Notes under the pieces: generated by a model
Told to the model about the DNA's origin: nothing
The model's database searches: none
The model's input: the letters and a program-made list of their open reading frames with translations, nothing else
Part shown: in pieces, positions 1 through 8,371 of the stretch
Layout: every line of letters starts with the position of its first letter
How positions within the stretch are numbered: position 1 is the first letter of the stretch
Position numbers and translations under genes: made by a program
Assembly (NCBI GenBank): GCA_030054145.1
Contig: JASGCK010000002.1
Location: 76,031-140,030 of the forward strand
DNA length: 64,000 bases
Direction of reading: 5' to 3'
DNA from: Cytophagales bacterium
GTDB taxonomy: Bacteria; Pseudomonadota; Gammaproteobacteria; Burkholderiales; Burkholderiaceae_C

Positions 1-1
1 A

Positions 2-19
2 AATGAGGCACGCCTCATT
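2..19. repeat. 8-bp perfect inverted repeat at the window edge
   Basis: Arms AATGAGGC and GCCTCATT are separated by AC. There is no T-tract after it, so it is a weak terminator candidate. It could be the end of a repeat or an operator. The rest of 1-165 shows no gene and no clear Shine-Dalgarno before the first CDS. Confidence 0.35.
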
Positions 20-165
20 CTATGCGGCTACTTTGTAGCGAGTCTCAAAACGGCATGGTGCGCAATTTAAGCAAAGGGGAGTAGTCAGCTTATCGCGGCT
101 CCCTGTCTCTGTCTGTTTGCTAGCGCACAGAGAGGTTTATGAACGCTCACTAAACTGCACTCACT

Positions 166-1536
166 ATGACACTTACCTACCCATCCTCTTTAAAAAATAG
201 CAGCGTGATAGAGCCCGCTGTCAGCATGAAAACGCGCGCACTGGTTCAGTCCAAAATTCAATTGTTGCAGCGTGTTTTTCAAGCCCACACACCGCAGTTT
301 GAATTGCGCTTATGGGATGGCTCGGTCTATGCACTGGGACAGGCAGCAAGCGCAGTGGCTCAAGCGCCATTTACGCTGGTTGTGCATAGTCCCAAAGTGT
401 TTGCGCAAATCGTACTGAGCCGCGATCGACTCAGTCTTGCTCAAGCGTATTTCGATGGCGATGTCGATATCGAGGGTGACTTTTTTGAAGCGCTCAAACT
501 CAAAGACCATCTGTACGAACTGCATCTGTCCATACTGGAGCGCTTAGATGCACTGTTTAACGCGCTACGGATAGATATCGAGACAAAGCGTGATGAAGCG
601 CAGATTCAAGTCAAGCAGCATAGCCACGCAGAGAACAAAGCCGCCATCGGTTTTCACTACGATGTATCCAACGCTTTTTATGCTTTATGGCTAGACCAGA
701 GCATGGCGTACTCGTGTGCGTACTTTGAGCACCGAGGCGACTCACTGGCCGACGCTCAAAGCGCCAAGCTAGAGCATATTTGCCGCAAGCTGCGCTTGAA
801 TTTTGGCGAGCGATTTTTGGATATAGGCTCTGGCTGGGGAGCCCTCATCATCCACGCAGCCAAGTATTACAAGGTGCGGGCGCATGGCATTACGCTGAGT
901 CAACAACAACTCACGTGGACTCAATCGCGCATTGCACAAGAAGACCTGGGACATTTGGTCAGTGTTGAGTTATTGGATTACCGCCATCTGCCCAGCCATC
1001 CCGTTTATGACAAAGTTGCCAGCGTTGGTATGTTTGAGCACGTTGGTTTAAAAAACCTACCCATTTATTTTGCTGCGGTAGCACGCGTATTAAAGCCTGA
1101 TGGTTTGTTTTTGAATCATGGCATTACGCACGAAACCGAAGGCTGGGAAAAAACGCTCTCGACCGAGTTCATTAATCGCTATATCTTTCCTGATGGTCAG
1201 TTAGATACCGTGAGCAACATCCAACGCGGCATGGAGCAAGCCAAGTTTGTGATTGAAGATGTCGAGTCCCTGCGCGCGCACTATGCGCTAACGCTCAGGG
1301 CTTGGGTTGCGCGACTTGAAGCGCAACACGGCAAGGCGCTGAAGCACGTCAACGAGGCAACTTACCGCATCTGGCGCTTTTACATGGCTGCGTGCGCCTT
1401 AGAGTTTGAATCAGGTGACATTGGTATTTATCAAATATTGGCAACCAAGCGTGCAACGCATCAGCTTGCCGCTCGCGCATCGATGCCACTCACAAGGCAC
1501 TATATGTATCCAAGACGGATCGAGAGCTATCGCTAG
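166..1536 (+). CDS. cfa: Cyclopropane-fatty-acyl-phospholipid synthase
   Basis: SAM-dependent enzyme that adds a methylene bridge across the double bond of unsaturated acyl chains in membrane phospholipids. The 456-residue protein has an N-terminal lipid-binding region (about 30-150), then a class I methyltransferase fold. Motif I reads LDIGSGWGALIIHAA, followed by the family segments SVGMFEHVG and FINRYIFPDGQL. The C-terminal WRFYMAACALEFESGD region contains the family's active-site cysteine. Length and order are normal for the family. No strong ribosome site precedes the first ATG, and a later in-frame ATG (residue 22) is possible. It directly abuts the next gene (stop then ATG), so the two are probably cotranscribed. 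Confidence 0.93.
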   Translation: MTLTYPSSLKNSSVIEPAVSMKTRALVQSKIQLLQRVFQAHTPQFELRLWDGSVYALGQAASAVAQAPFTLVVHSPKVFAQIVLSRDRLSLAQAYFDGDVDIEGDFFEALKLKDHLYELHLSILERLDALFNALRIDIETKRDEAQIQVKQHSHAENKAAIGFHYDVSNAFYALWLDQSMAYSCAYFEHRGDSLADAQSAKLEHICRKLRLNFGERFLDIGSGWGALIIHAAKYYKVRAHGITLSQQQLTWTQSRIAQEDLGHLVSVELLDYRHLPSHPVYDKVASVGMFEHVGLKNLPIYFAAVARVLKPDGLFLNHGITHETEGWEKTLSTEFINRYIFPDGQLDTVSNIQRGMEQAKFVIEDVESLRAHYALTLRAWVARLEAQHGKALKHVNEATYRIWRFYMAACALEFESGDIGIYQILATKRATHQLAARASMPLTRHYMYPRRIESYR

Positions 1537-2099
1537 ATGTGCTTCTCGGCCAATGCCAGCATAGGTGCGGGCTTGGTTTTATCTGCTATTGGCGCGTTAA
1601 CCATCCAAAAGGCACGGCAAAGCAAATCAACACCAACAACTGGTACGCTGGCTCTTGCGGTCATCCCCTGTTTGTTTGCCTTGCAACAATTGATAGAAGC
1701 CGGCGTGTGGACGAGCATCCAGCTGCATTTGCCAAGATTGCAAGTGGTCATGACGCATCTTTATTTACTGTTCTCGCACGTGCTGTGGCCACTCTACCTG
1801 CCACTGGCGGTTTGGTTGATAGAACCACTTGGCGTGCGCCGCCATTGGCTGATGCTGTTTGTTGTTATTGGCGGCATCGTCAGCGCTTATTTGCTTTATT
1901 ACGTGATCGCTTTTCCCGTTATATCTTGTTCCGCAGGGCATCACATTGAGTACGTCTCACCGCATTTTTTGACCGCGTGGGTCATGGCCGCTTATCTGAT
2001 TATTATTTTTATACCGTTTGGTTTATTTCAGTGTGGTGCTTTTTTTCTGCTGGGCTGAGTGTGCTGATCTACCTCCACTACATGAAAGATAAAACTTAA
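1537..2099 (+). pseudogene. DUF6629-like membrane protein, internal deletion with frameshift
   Basis: The start MCFSANASIGAGLVLSAIGA and the following hydrophobic helices look like the DUF6629 family of small bacterial membrane proteins of unknown function. The open frame stops at 2058. From about 2020 the shifted frame reads WFISVWCFFSAGLSVLIYLH and runs to a stop at 2097-2099; this is the family's usual C-terminal segment. The helix and loop normally lying between the VSPHF segment and WFISVWCFF are missing. An out-of-frame internal deletion of roughly 30-40 codons near 2000-2025 explains both the loss and the frame change better than a one-base error in the T7 run at 2040-2046. Family recall is by eye. 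Confidence 0.7.
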
Positions 2100-2111
2100 A
2101 GGTAAGGCGCG

Positions 2112-2334
2112 GTGCCGAGCCGCAACCAAATCTCATTGCGCGGCAGACCACGCGGCGAGGGACGGAATGACTTGATCAGCAGGTTGATTGCGCAGGGGCT
2201 GGATGTTGCTCGCAGGCTTCATGATGTGTGACTTCTATCGTTGGTGTTGCCCCAAGTATGCACGCTTTGAAGAGCAAGGTCTGTGCGATGGCGCACGCAT
2301 CAAATCGGTACTTCTAGGCACAATCGCTAGATGA
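2112..2334 (+). pseudogene. Possible gene remnant in two frames upstream of the PLD gene
   Basis: The 231-base gap 2100-2330 holds two overlapping short open frames with protein-like composition. The first, from a GTG at 2112 to a stop at 2229-2231, contains RNDLISRLIAQGLDVARRL. The second, from ATG 2203 to a stop at 2332-2334, contains CDFYRWCCPKYARFEEQG. They may be two halves of one decayed gene joined by a frameshift, but I do not recognise the family. The second frame overlaps the next gene's ATG by four bases (ATGA), so it could still couple translation. Confidence 0.3.
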
Positions 2335-3521
2335 ATCACACACCGCATTGGCTGCTAGCACTGGAGCAAACCATCACCAGCAGCCCACTCATGACGGGAA
2401 ATCGTGTGCTTCTTTTGCAAGATGGTCCTGCGACTTATAAAGCCATGATCGCCGCGATTCAATCCGCCCAAAACCACATCAATATGGAGACCTACATTCT
2501 TGACGATGATGTGATTGGTCAAGAGTTTGCACAAGCCCTGATCGACAAACAACTGGGCGGCGTTCAGGTCAATTTAATTTATGACAGCTTTGGCACGCTC
2601 AATACGCCGCGTGCTTTTTTTGAGCGACTCAACAGTTTGGGCATGCATCTTTTAGAGTACAACCCGATCAATCCACTGTTCACAAAAAAACAATGGGCGC
2701 TGAATCAGCGTGATCACCGAAAGCTGTTAATTGTGGATGGGCAAACGGTTTTTTTAGGTGGCATCAATATCAGCAGTGTTTATTCTGGCGGGTCCATAGG
2801 GAAAATATTTTCACTCCAAAAAAAGGATAGCGTTGCATGGCGTGATACCGATTTGCAATTAGAGGGACCCGTTGTTGCTGAATTTCAAAAGCTATTCCTC
2901 AGCACATGGCAGCGGCAAAACGGCGCACCGCTAGCCAACAAAGACTACTTCCCAAAGCCCATCATTGCTGGGGATCAAGCGGTACGCGCTATTGGCAGCT
3001 CGCCCGACGAGCCTTATAGCCTGATCTACGCCACGCTGTTGTCTGCCATGCATCGCGCAAAAAAAAGCATCTACATCACGAATGCTTACTTCGTGCCCGA
3101 GCCCCAACTGCTCGGCGCATTAAAGGCGGCGGCTATGCGTGGGGTGGAGGTCATTTTGATTTTTCCAAGCGCCACTGATCACTCGCTGGTCTTTCATGCG
3201 GGACGTTCTTATTACACGCAATTGCTGCGTGCAGGTGTCAAAATTTATCAGCGCCAAGATGTCATCTTGCACGCCAAGACAGCGCTCATTGATGGCGTGT
3301 GGGCAACCATTGGTTCAACCAATATGGATTGGCGTAGTTTTAGGCACAACCAAGAAGTCAATGCCGTTATTGTTGATCTCGAATTTGGCGAACAGGTCAA
3401 GCAAATGTTCGATAAAGACTTGCGTGCCTCTGAGCGCATCACGCTTGAGCGCTGGAATCACCGTGGTTTGAACTTGCGTTTTTCCGAGTGGTTTTCTAGC
3501 CTGTGGGAATATTGGCTTTAG
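2331..3521 (+). CDS. Cardiolipin synthase-like phospholipase D family protein
   Basis: Predicted to transfer a phosphatidyl group to make cardiolipin, or a related phospholipid transfer. Two PLD catalytic motifs are visible: HRKLLIVDGQTVFLGG (about residue 126) and HAKTALIDGVWATIGSTNMD (about residue 306). Each has the HxKxxxxD core and downstream glycines. The protein (396 aa) lacks N-terminal membrane helices, so it resembles the ClsB/YbhO type rather than ClsA. It is followed seven bases later by a VTT-family membrane protein and preceded by cfa, which suggests a membrane-lipid group. The specific reaction is inferred from the family. Confidence 0.85.
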   Translation: MNHTPHWLLALEQTITSSPLMTGNRVLLLQDGPATYKAMIAAIQSAQNHINMETYILDDDVIGQEFAQALIDKQLGGVQVNLIYDSFGTLNTPRAFFERLNSLGMHLLEYNPINPLFTKKQWALNQRDHRKLLIVDGQTVFLGGINISSVYSGGSIGKIFSLQKKDSVAWRDTDLQLEGPVVAEFQKLFLSTWQRQNGAPLANKDYFPKPIIAGDQAVRAIGSSPDEPYSLIYATLLSAMHRAKKSIYITNAYFVPEPQLLGALKAAAMRGVEVILIFPSATDHSLVFHAGRSYYTQLLRAGVKIYQRQDVILHAKTALIDGVWATIGSTNMDWRSFRHNQEVNAVIVDLEFGEQVKQMFDKDLRASERITLERWNHRGLNLRFSEWFSSLWEYWL

Positions 3522-3528
3522 CCGTCTC

Positions 3529-4005
3529 ATGTACACCATACCCTCATGGATCGCGGCGCTACTGCAGTGGCTGTCCATCCCGACACACAGCTTGACAAGT
3601 GTTGGCCTTGTCGCCTTTTTAAGCGCCACGGTTTTGCCACTGCCTGCCGAGCCGCTCATCATCGCAACGCTTGGCAAGCATCCAGAAATGTTTGGGGAGC
3701 TGATCGCCGTTGCCACGTTTGGCAATACTGTGGGCAGCATGGTCACTTGGTGGATGGGCTTTGAGCTCAAGCAAATCACCACAAAACTTCAAACCTCGCG
3801 CGCCCACCAACGTGCGCTGGATTGGCTCACCCAGCTAGGCCCCAAGGCTTGTTTCTTTTCATGGATTCCGTTCGTAGGCGACCCTTTGATTGTGCTGGCG
3901 GGCTGGATGAAGCTCCCCTTTTGGCCTTGCGTGGGCTATATGGTCATTGGCAAAGGGCTTCGGTATCTTGTCTACACAGGTGGATTTGTTTGGCTTGTGC
4001 GCTAG
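3529..4005 (+). CDS. YqaA-like VTT (DedA/SNARE-associated) small membrane protein
   Basis: A 158-residue hydrophobic protein with several membrane segments. The N-terminal part LVAFLSATVLPLPAEPLIIA matches the short YqaA branch of the VTT family. A re-entrant-type motif with conserved glycine and proline follows (GNTVGSMVTWWMG and FFSWIPFVGDPLIVLAG). DedA and VTT proteins are linked to lipid scrambling and membrane homeostasis; the exact role here is unknown. It lies seven bases after the PLD gene, consistent with one transcript. Confidence 0.75.
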   Translation: MYTIPSWIAALLQWLSIPTHSLTSVGLVAFLSATVLPLPAEPLIIATLGKHPEMFGELIAVATFGNTVGSMVTWWMGFELKQITTKLQTSRAHQRALDWLTQLGPKACFFSWIPFVGDPLIVLAGWMKLPFWPCVGYMVIGKGLRYLVYTGGFVWLVR

Positions 4006-4071
4006 CGCACAGACGCAACAAGCGCAAGCGCTTACAAACGTGTATCCCTCATCCACATCTCAGGAAAAATC

Positions 4072-4743
4072 ATGAAAAGCTTGCGTTCAATTCCATTACT
4101 CACCTTAGCGTTCGCACTCACTTTAGCGGCATCGGGCGCGGCGCAGGCGCAGCTTGCGGGCTCTACCGTTGTTGCCAGCACGTTTACCGAAATCACTGAT
4201 TTAGCATTTGGTTGGAGCGTCAAAAAAAGCATCTTGAATCATCCGCTTTTTAACGAACGGGGCGAGAAGATTGGCATCATCGAAGACATTATTTTGGCGC
4301 TCGACAAAAACGTCTCTTACCTGATTGTGGGCGCGGGTGGATTTATTGGTGTGGGTCGTTATGACGTAGCGATTGCGGCATCACAAGTCCACGATGAAGG
4401 CGGGCGCATCGTCTTTTCTGGTGCGACGAAAGAATCTGTCAAAGCCATGCCGCGCTTTGACTATGCCAGCGACGCAGCCATGCGCGAGATGTTTATCAGC
4501 CGCGCCGAATCCAATGTGGCTCAAGCCAAAACAACTATTGCCAATTTGGAAATCAAAGCGGCCTCTGCCAATGAAAACGTCAAAGTCAAAATGGCACAAG
4601 AAGTCACTGATCTCAAAGCTGACTTAAAAACGGTCGAAGCATCCATCGCCGAGATGAAGCGTAGCAGTGCCAGCAAATGGCGGACGTTTGAAAACAATAT
4701 GCGCGCGGCTATGGGAAGGCTACGCACGGCATTTGAAAAATGA
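4072..4743 (+). CDS. Secreted PRC-barrel domain protein
   Basis: The 223-residue protein has a clear signal peptide (about residues 1-25, cleavage near ASGAAQA). A PRC-barrel-like segment follows (about 45-115; LFNERGEKIGIIEDIILALD then YLIVGAGGFIGVGRYDVAI). The C-terminal half is Ala/Lys/Glu-rich and probably a coiled coil (about 145-205). An AGGA site lies upstream of the ATG. PRC-barrel proteins often bind other proteins; the function here is unknown. Its stop overlaps the next start by ATGA. Confidence 0.75.
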   Translation: MKSLRSIPLLTLAFALTLAASGAAQAQLAGSTVVASTFTEITDLAFGWSVKKSILNHPLFNERGEKIGIIEDIILALDKNVSYLIVGAGGFIGVGRYDVAIAASQVHDEGGRIVFSGATKESVKAMPRFDYASDAAMREMFISRAESNVAQAKTTIANLEIKAASANENVKVKMAQEVTDLKADLKTVEASIAEMKRSSASKWRTFENNMRAAMGRLRTAFEK

Positions 4744-5570
4744 TTGTTGCCCTGCAAAACAACCCTGCGCTATGGCAAGCGCAACTACCCCAACTAGCGC
4801 CCAGCGGGAATAAATACACGCGGGGCTACGCCCTCATCATGGGCGGTTATCCATTAACAGGTGCATCGCGCTTAGCTGCCAGAGCTGCAGCCCGCATGGG
4901 CGCTGGCTTGGTGAGCATTGCTGTACCCGAGATCGCTTTGCCCATTTATGCCGCCTCGCTCCTCAGCATCATGGCGCTACCGTTCCAAACGCTAGAGGAC
5001 TGTGATGCGCTGATGCAGGATATCCGCATCACCGCCATGCTGATTGGCGCTGGCATCAAGCCTTGCATGGATGCCAAAGCACAAACCTTGGCAATGCTTG
5101 CCAAGCACCAACCGACCGTATTGGATGCGGGGGCGCTCGTCGCGTTTTCTGATCGACCCAAGTCGCTGTGGGATGCCATTCATAGCCCCTGCGTTTTAAC
5201 GCCGCATGAAGGTGAATTCGCCCAATTGTTTGGCGCTATCCCGCACATCGACGAGCGACTCATCCGCGTCTGCGAGGCGGCAAAAACGAGCAACGCGATT
5301 GTTGTCTTAAAGGGTGCAGAAACTTTGATTGCGGCGCCAAACGGACACATCATCATAAGCAGCCACGCCCCGCCTAACCTGGCGACGGCAGGATCGGGGG
5401 ATGTTTTGGGCGGCATGATCGTTGGCTTGCTCGCGCAAGGTATGCCCGCATTTGAGGCCGCCTCTGCGGCTGTTTGGCTACACGGCGCGGCCGCTCACTT
5501 GTTTGGTGCGGGTCTGTTGGCGGAAGACTTACCTGACCTCCTTCCGCAGGCCATGCAAGATGTCAGTTAA
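4740..5570 (+). CDS. nnrD: ADP-dependent (S)-NAD(P)H-hydrate dehydratase
   Basis: Repairs hydrated NADH and NADPH. The 276-residue protein matches the YjeF C-terminal (ribokinase-like) domain only. Visible motifs are GGYPLTGASRLAARAAARMG near the N-terminus, LDAGAL, LTPHEGEFAQLF, and the anion-hole/catalytic GSGDVLGGMIVGLLAQG. The partner epimerase domain (NnrE) is absent here, so it must be encoded elsewhere. The start overlaps the previous stop (ATGA), so translation is likely coupled to the PRC-barrel gene. Confidence 0.9.
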   Translation: MIVALQNNPALWQAQLPQLAPSGNKYTRGYALIMGGYPLTGASRLAARAAARMGAGLVSIAVPEIALPIYAASLLSIMALPFQTLEDCDALMQDIRITAMLIGAGIKPCMDAKAQTLAMLAKHQPTVLDAGALVAFSDRPKSLWDAIHSPCVLTPHEGEFAQLFGAIPHIDERLIRVCEAAKTSNAIVVLKGAETLIAAPNGHIIISSHAPPNLATAGSGDVLGGMIVGLLAQGMPAFEAASAAVWLHGAAAHLFGAGLLAEDLPDLLPQAMQDVS

Positions 5571-5576
5571 CAAGCT

Positions 5577-5945
5577 CTAGCTGGTATGAAATGGCACTTG
5601 CGCTCGCAAGGTTGCCAGCTGTCGCTCCAGCGTCTCAATCCGATTCATCTTGACCAGCAAGAGCGCCATGGTGAAGATGTCGATATCAAAATCGACTCGG
5701 AGCCTTCCAACTTCGCGTAGCGGCGCAATCCAGCCAGAGCTAAATACCTGCTCAATCGGGATGGTCTCTCCCGCCGCTTGCTTGATGAACAGCGGCGGCA
5801 CATTGGGCGAAATGGGCACGAGCGCGTTGTACTCTATCAACTCATCAAGATCCGACGCTGCAAGTCCGCAGCAATGCGATAAATCTTGTTGGTTAATCGT
5901 AAGGGGCGTATCTAACCACGCCCACTCCATTTGTGCGAGTGTCAT
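5577..5945 (-). CDS. cbpM: CbpM-like chaperone modulator (MerR-type HTH)
   Basis: In known systems CbpM binds the J domain of the DnaJ homologue CbpA and inhibits it. The 122-residue protein shows an N-terminal helix-turn-helix-like segment (LTINQQDLSHCCGLAASDLD) and a C-terminal helix LLVKMNRIETLERQLATLRA typical of the family. Its start overlaps the end of the cbpA remnant by four bases, as in an intact cbpAM operon. Because the J domain of the adjacent cbpA is deleted, this modulator has lost its local partner. Confidence 0.8.
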   Translation of the reverse strand: MTLAQMEWAWLDTPLTINQQDLSHCCGLAASDLDELIEYNALVPISPNVPPLFIKQAAGETIPIEQVFSSGWIAPLREVGRLRVDFDIDIFTMALLLVKMNRIETLERQLATLRAQVPFHTS

Positions 5946-6458
5946 TTTTTCATCTCCTTGTGAGGGGTTATTACATCGCGCGGACTGAAATGCGATACGC
6001 GGGACAGCTCTTCAAACAATTCGCGCTCACGCACGGACAGCGTGCTGGGCACATCAATGTGGACAACAGCGAATAAATCTCCGCGCCGACTAGCGCCAAC
6101 AGGATCGGCGGCCAAGCCTCGTCCGCGAATACGCAGCTTGTGCCCCGCGTGCGTGCCTTGCGGGATGGTGAGCATCAAAGCGCCATCCAACGTAGCCACC
6201 TGCACCTCAGTGCCTAAGGCCGCTTCCCACGGCGTGAGCATCAAATCAAAATACAAATCATGCCGATCAGCCCGAAACTGGGGATGCGTCAAAAAAGTGA
6301 TGTGCAAATAAATATCACCATCGGAGCCACCGTTTTATCCTTTGTCGCCTTTGCCGCGCAGACGCAGCTTTTGCCCTTCGCGCGTGCCCGCAGGAAATCT
6401 GATCGACATCAGCATCCTTTGCAATCCCTAACGTCCCGTAATAGTCTTTGTATTTCAT
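5942..6458 (-). pseudogene. cbpA: cbpA (DnaJ-like curved DNA-binding protein), internally deleted
   Basis: Reading from 6458 down, the gene begins with a normal J-domain start (MKYKDYYGTLGIAKDADVDQ). After about 17-20 codons it jumps, near 6400, into the C-terminal substrate-binding domain in another frame (RFPAGTREGQKLRLRGKGDK). An in-frame TAA then interrupts the NGGSDGDIYLHI segment. The remaining frame (from 6307) encodes only the last 121 residues. Most of the J domain and the Gly-rich linker are gone, so the chaperone cannot be functional. The cause is an internal deletion of well over 100 codons plus a nonsense change. Confidence 0.88.
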
Positions 6459-6485
6459 ACCGTGAATCTGCGAAGGCTAAGCATT

Positions 6486-6510
6486 AAAAACAGTCCGCGC
6501 TGGCGGACTG
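6486..6510 (-). terminator. Intrinsic terminator of the csbD operon
   Basis: A perfect 8-bp stem (CAGTCCGC and GCGGACTG) with a 4-base loop occupies 6491-6510. Read on the minus strand it is followed by TTTTT. It lies 15 bases after the csbD stop. Confidence 0.8.
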
Positions 6511-6525
6511 CGGACTTTCAACTAC

Positions 6526-6669
6526 TCAGTGTTGATGCACTGCGTTTCGAATGACTTGCTTTTGCAGACCTTTGGCTTGCAACTCCTTGCTACCGATGAG
6601 CTTACCCACCCGCTCTTGGACTTTACCTGCTAGGTCTTTGACTTCACCTTCGACTTGATACTTATTCAT
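6526..6669 (-). CDS. CsbD-family stress protein (short)
   Basis: A 47-residue hydrophilic protein beginning MNKYQVEGEVKDLAGKVQER, the CsbD signature. CsbD proteins are small, abundant stress-induced proteins of unknown mechanism, usually 60-70 residues. Here the C-terminus ends early (KGLQKQVIRNAVHQH). The usual second repeat-like segment between KQ and the tail seems missing, which could be another small in-frame deletion. The start ATG overlaps the stop of the upstream gene (ATGA), and a strong terminator follows. Confidence 0.7.
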   Translation of the reverse strand: MNKYQVEGEVKDLAGKVQERVGKLIGSKELQAKGLQKQVIRNAVHQH

Positions 6670-6935
6670 GATTTTTCTTTCGTTGATTTTGATGCGTGTA
6701 ATGCTGCCGTTTTGCTGGCGCATTCTTTTGCCGCCTCGGCGGCTTTAGCTGCGTGAGCGTGCGCTTTTTCGCCGCAAGCTGCGGCGGCTTTATGGTCGCC
6801 CGCTTCGCAGCACTTCACGGCTTCTTGATGACATTTGCAAGCTGCTTCGTGATGCTCGGCTGCGGCGGCGTGACACTTGCAAATTGCTTTTGTTTCGTCG
6901 CTTGCAGGCTTACTATCTTTGGTGGTGTGTGGCAT
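6666..6935 (-). CDS. Cys/His/Ala-rich small helical protein
   Basis: The 89-residue protein (from MPHTTKDSKPASDETK) has a centre crowded with Cys and His: CKCHAAAAEHHEAACKCHQE and KCCEAGDHKAAAACGEKAHA, followed by an Ala/Lys-rich helix. The spacing suggests amphipathic helices with metal-binding faces. It resembles small His/Ala/Glu-rich stress proteins of proteobacteria, but with Cys replacing several His. A GAGG site precedes this ATG, which decides the start over two upstream in-frame ATGs. Copper or zinc binding is a guess from composition. It is cotranscribed with csbD. Confidence 0.6.
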   Translation of the reverse strand: MPHTTKDSKPASDETKAICKCHAAAAEHHEAACKCHQEAVKCCEAGDHKAAAACGEKAHAHAAKAAEAAKECASKTAALHASKSTKEKS

Positions 6936-7035
6936 AGAAATCCTCATAAATAAATGTTGAACCATGTAGATCGACTGAACTACGGGATTGATGTTCGTGT
7001 CTTGAGGCGTGCGCGTTTGTTCGCTACCGCACGCT

Positions 7036-7476
7036 TCACCGAATCACTAAAACAGGCCGCGTGGAATGCGCCACGACTTTGCTCGCAACACTGCCTAAAA
7101 ATAATTTTTCAATACCGCCGCGCCCGTGCGAACCCAGCATGATGAGATCGCTATCCTCTTCATCGGCCGCATTTAAGATGCCTTTGTAGACCACCGTACT
7201 CTCGATGAGTCTGCTATCTACCAAAATCGGGCGTCCGCCTACAGGGGCTAAATGTCTTAAATGGGCAAAGGTCTTTAAGGCATCGGCCAAAGCTGAAGCC
7301 ATATAAGAGTCGTAACCAATGGTGTTCAACTCACCACCGCCCATAAATGGGTATGGATCAATGGCATAAACCACGGTCACGTGCGAGTCATGCACGCGGG
7401 CTAGATTGATGACCATTTGAGCTGCGTGCTCAGAGGCCGTGGAGCCATCGGAGGCAAACAATATTTTTTTAAACAT
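7036..7476 (-). CDS. Universal stress protein (UspA family)
   Basis: The 146-residue single Usp domain starts MFKKILFASDGSTASEHAAQ. It ends with the ATP-binding signature GSHGRGGIEKLFLGSVAS and the final strand RPVLVIR. These proteins bind ATP and are induced by stress. The upstream in-frame ATG at 7527 lacks a ribosome site; GAGA lies before 7476, so this start is preferred. It heads a minus-strand stress cluster with csbD and cbpM. Confidence 0.88.
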   Translation of the reverse strand: MFKKILFASDGSTASEHAAQMVINLARVHDSHVTVVYAIDPYPFMGGGELNTIGYDSYMASALADALKTFAHLRHLAPVGGRPILVDSRLIESTVVYKGILNAADEEDSDLIMLGSHGRGGIEKLFLGSVASKVVAHSTRPVLVIR

Positions 7477-7614
7477 GATGCGTTTCTCTCGAAAAGTGCG
7501 ATAAGGTCGCCGCCTGTCATCACACACTTGCGATCACCCACTCATCTTGCCAACGCATCCTGTGCCCGTCTGTGCGCTAAATAACAAAGTCCGAACGTCG
7601 CTATTATTGATGGC

Positions 7615-8352
7615 ATGACAAGCATCCCAAACCCCCTACAGCCATCACAACCATCACAACCATCACAGCCATCACGCAAACCCATCCGCATCGATTTTGT
7701 CTCTGACGTGGCTTGCCCTTGGTGCGCGGTTGGACTAGGCGCACTGGAGCAAGCCATTGCCAGCATTGCGGCAAGCGACCCCAGCATCCAAACGGAGATT
7801 CACTTTCAGCCATTTCAATTGAACCCCGATATGCCACAAGAGGGGCAAGATATCACTGAGCACTTAAGCCAAAAATATGGTTCTACGGCGGCGCAACAAG
7901 CGCAAACCTACGCCATGATTCGCGCACGCGGTGCAACGGTCGGTTTTGACTTCAGACTAGGCGGACGTGGTCGCACGTGGAACACGTTGGATTGCCATCG
8001 TTTGCTCTACTGGGCCGAATCACTGGGTCACGATGCGCGGGGTATCAGCATTCAACACCAGATGAAAAAAGCGATGCTTAAGAGCTATTTCACCGAAGGA
8101 AAAAACCCAGCCGCACGCGCTGTGCTGCTGGATGTTGCGCAAAGCTTAAACCTAGACACCGCAAGGGCTGCCGCGATATTGGATAGCGACGAATTCACTA
8201 CCGAAGTGCGTGCCAAGCAACGTTTTTATCATGCGCACGAGATTCACTCCGTGCCCGCCATCATCATCAACAACCGGCACCTCATTTCAGGCGGTCAACC
8301 TGCCGCTGTGTTTGAAAGTGCGCTGCGTCAAATTGCCAGCGAATCCATCTAA
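7615..8352 (+). CDS. DsbA-family oxidoreductase, FrnE-like
   Basis: A thioredoxin-fold protein with the active-site motif CPWC in FVSDVACPWCAVGLGALEQA. It has the helical insertion and cis-Pro region (HEIHSVPAIIINNRHLISGG) typical of the FrnE/2-hydroxychromene-2-carboxylate isomerase branch. It is 245 residues long, without a signal peptide, so cytoplasmic. The N-terminus carries a low-complexity QPS repeat encoded by tandem copies of a CCATCACAA-like unit (about 7639-7676), absent from typical relatives. Confidence 0.85.
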   Translation: MTSIPNPLQPSQPSQPSQPSRKPIRIDFVSDVACPWCAVGLGALEQAIASIAASDPSIQTEIHFQPFQLNPDMPQEGQDITEHLSQKYGSTAAQQAQTYAMIRARGATVGFDFRLGGRGRTWNTLDCHRLLYWAESLGHDARGISIQHQMKKAMLKSYFTEGKNPAARAVLLDVAQSLNLDTARAAAILDSDEFTTEVRAKQRFYHAHEIHSVPAIIINNRHLISGGQPAAVFESALRQIASESI

Positions 8353-8371
8353 GCCGAGCAAAAAACCCTTT

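Noticed and set aside
2040-2046. T7 run as a simple one-base sequencing error in the DUF6629 gene
   Set aside because: Adding a base opens the final frame but leaves an expected transmembrane segment missing and does not give the WFISVWCFF spelling. A deletion junction upstream explains both.
3315-3782. 155-codon minus-strand frame across the PLD and VTT genes
   Set aside because: Spans the junction of two well-supported plus-strand genes and shows no recognisable protein features.
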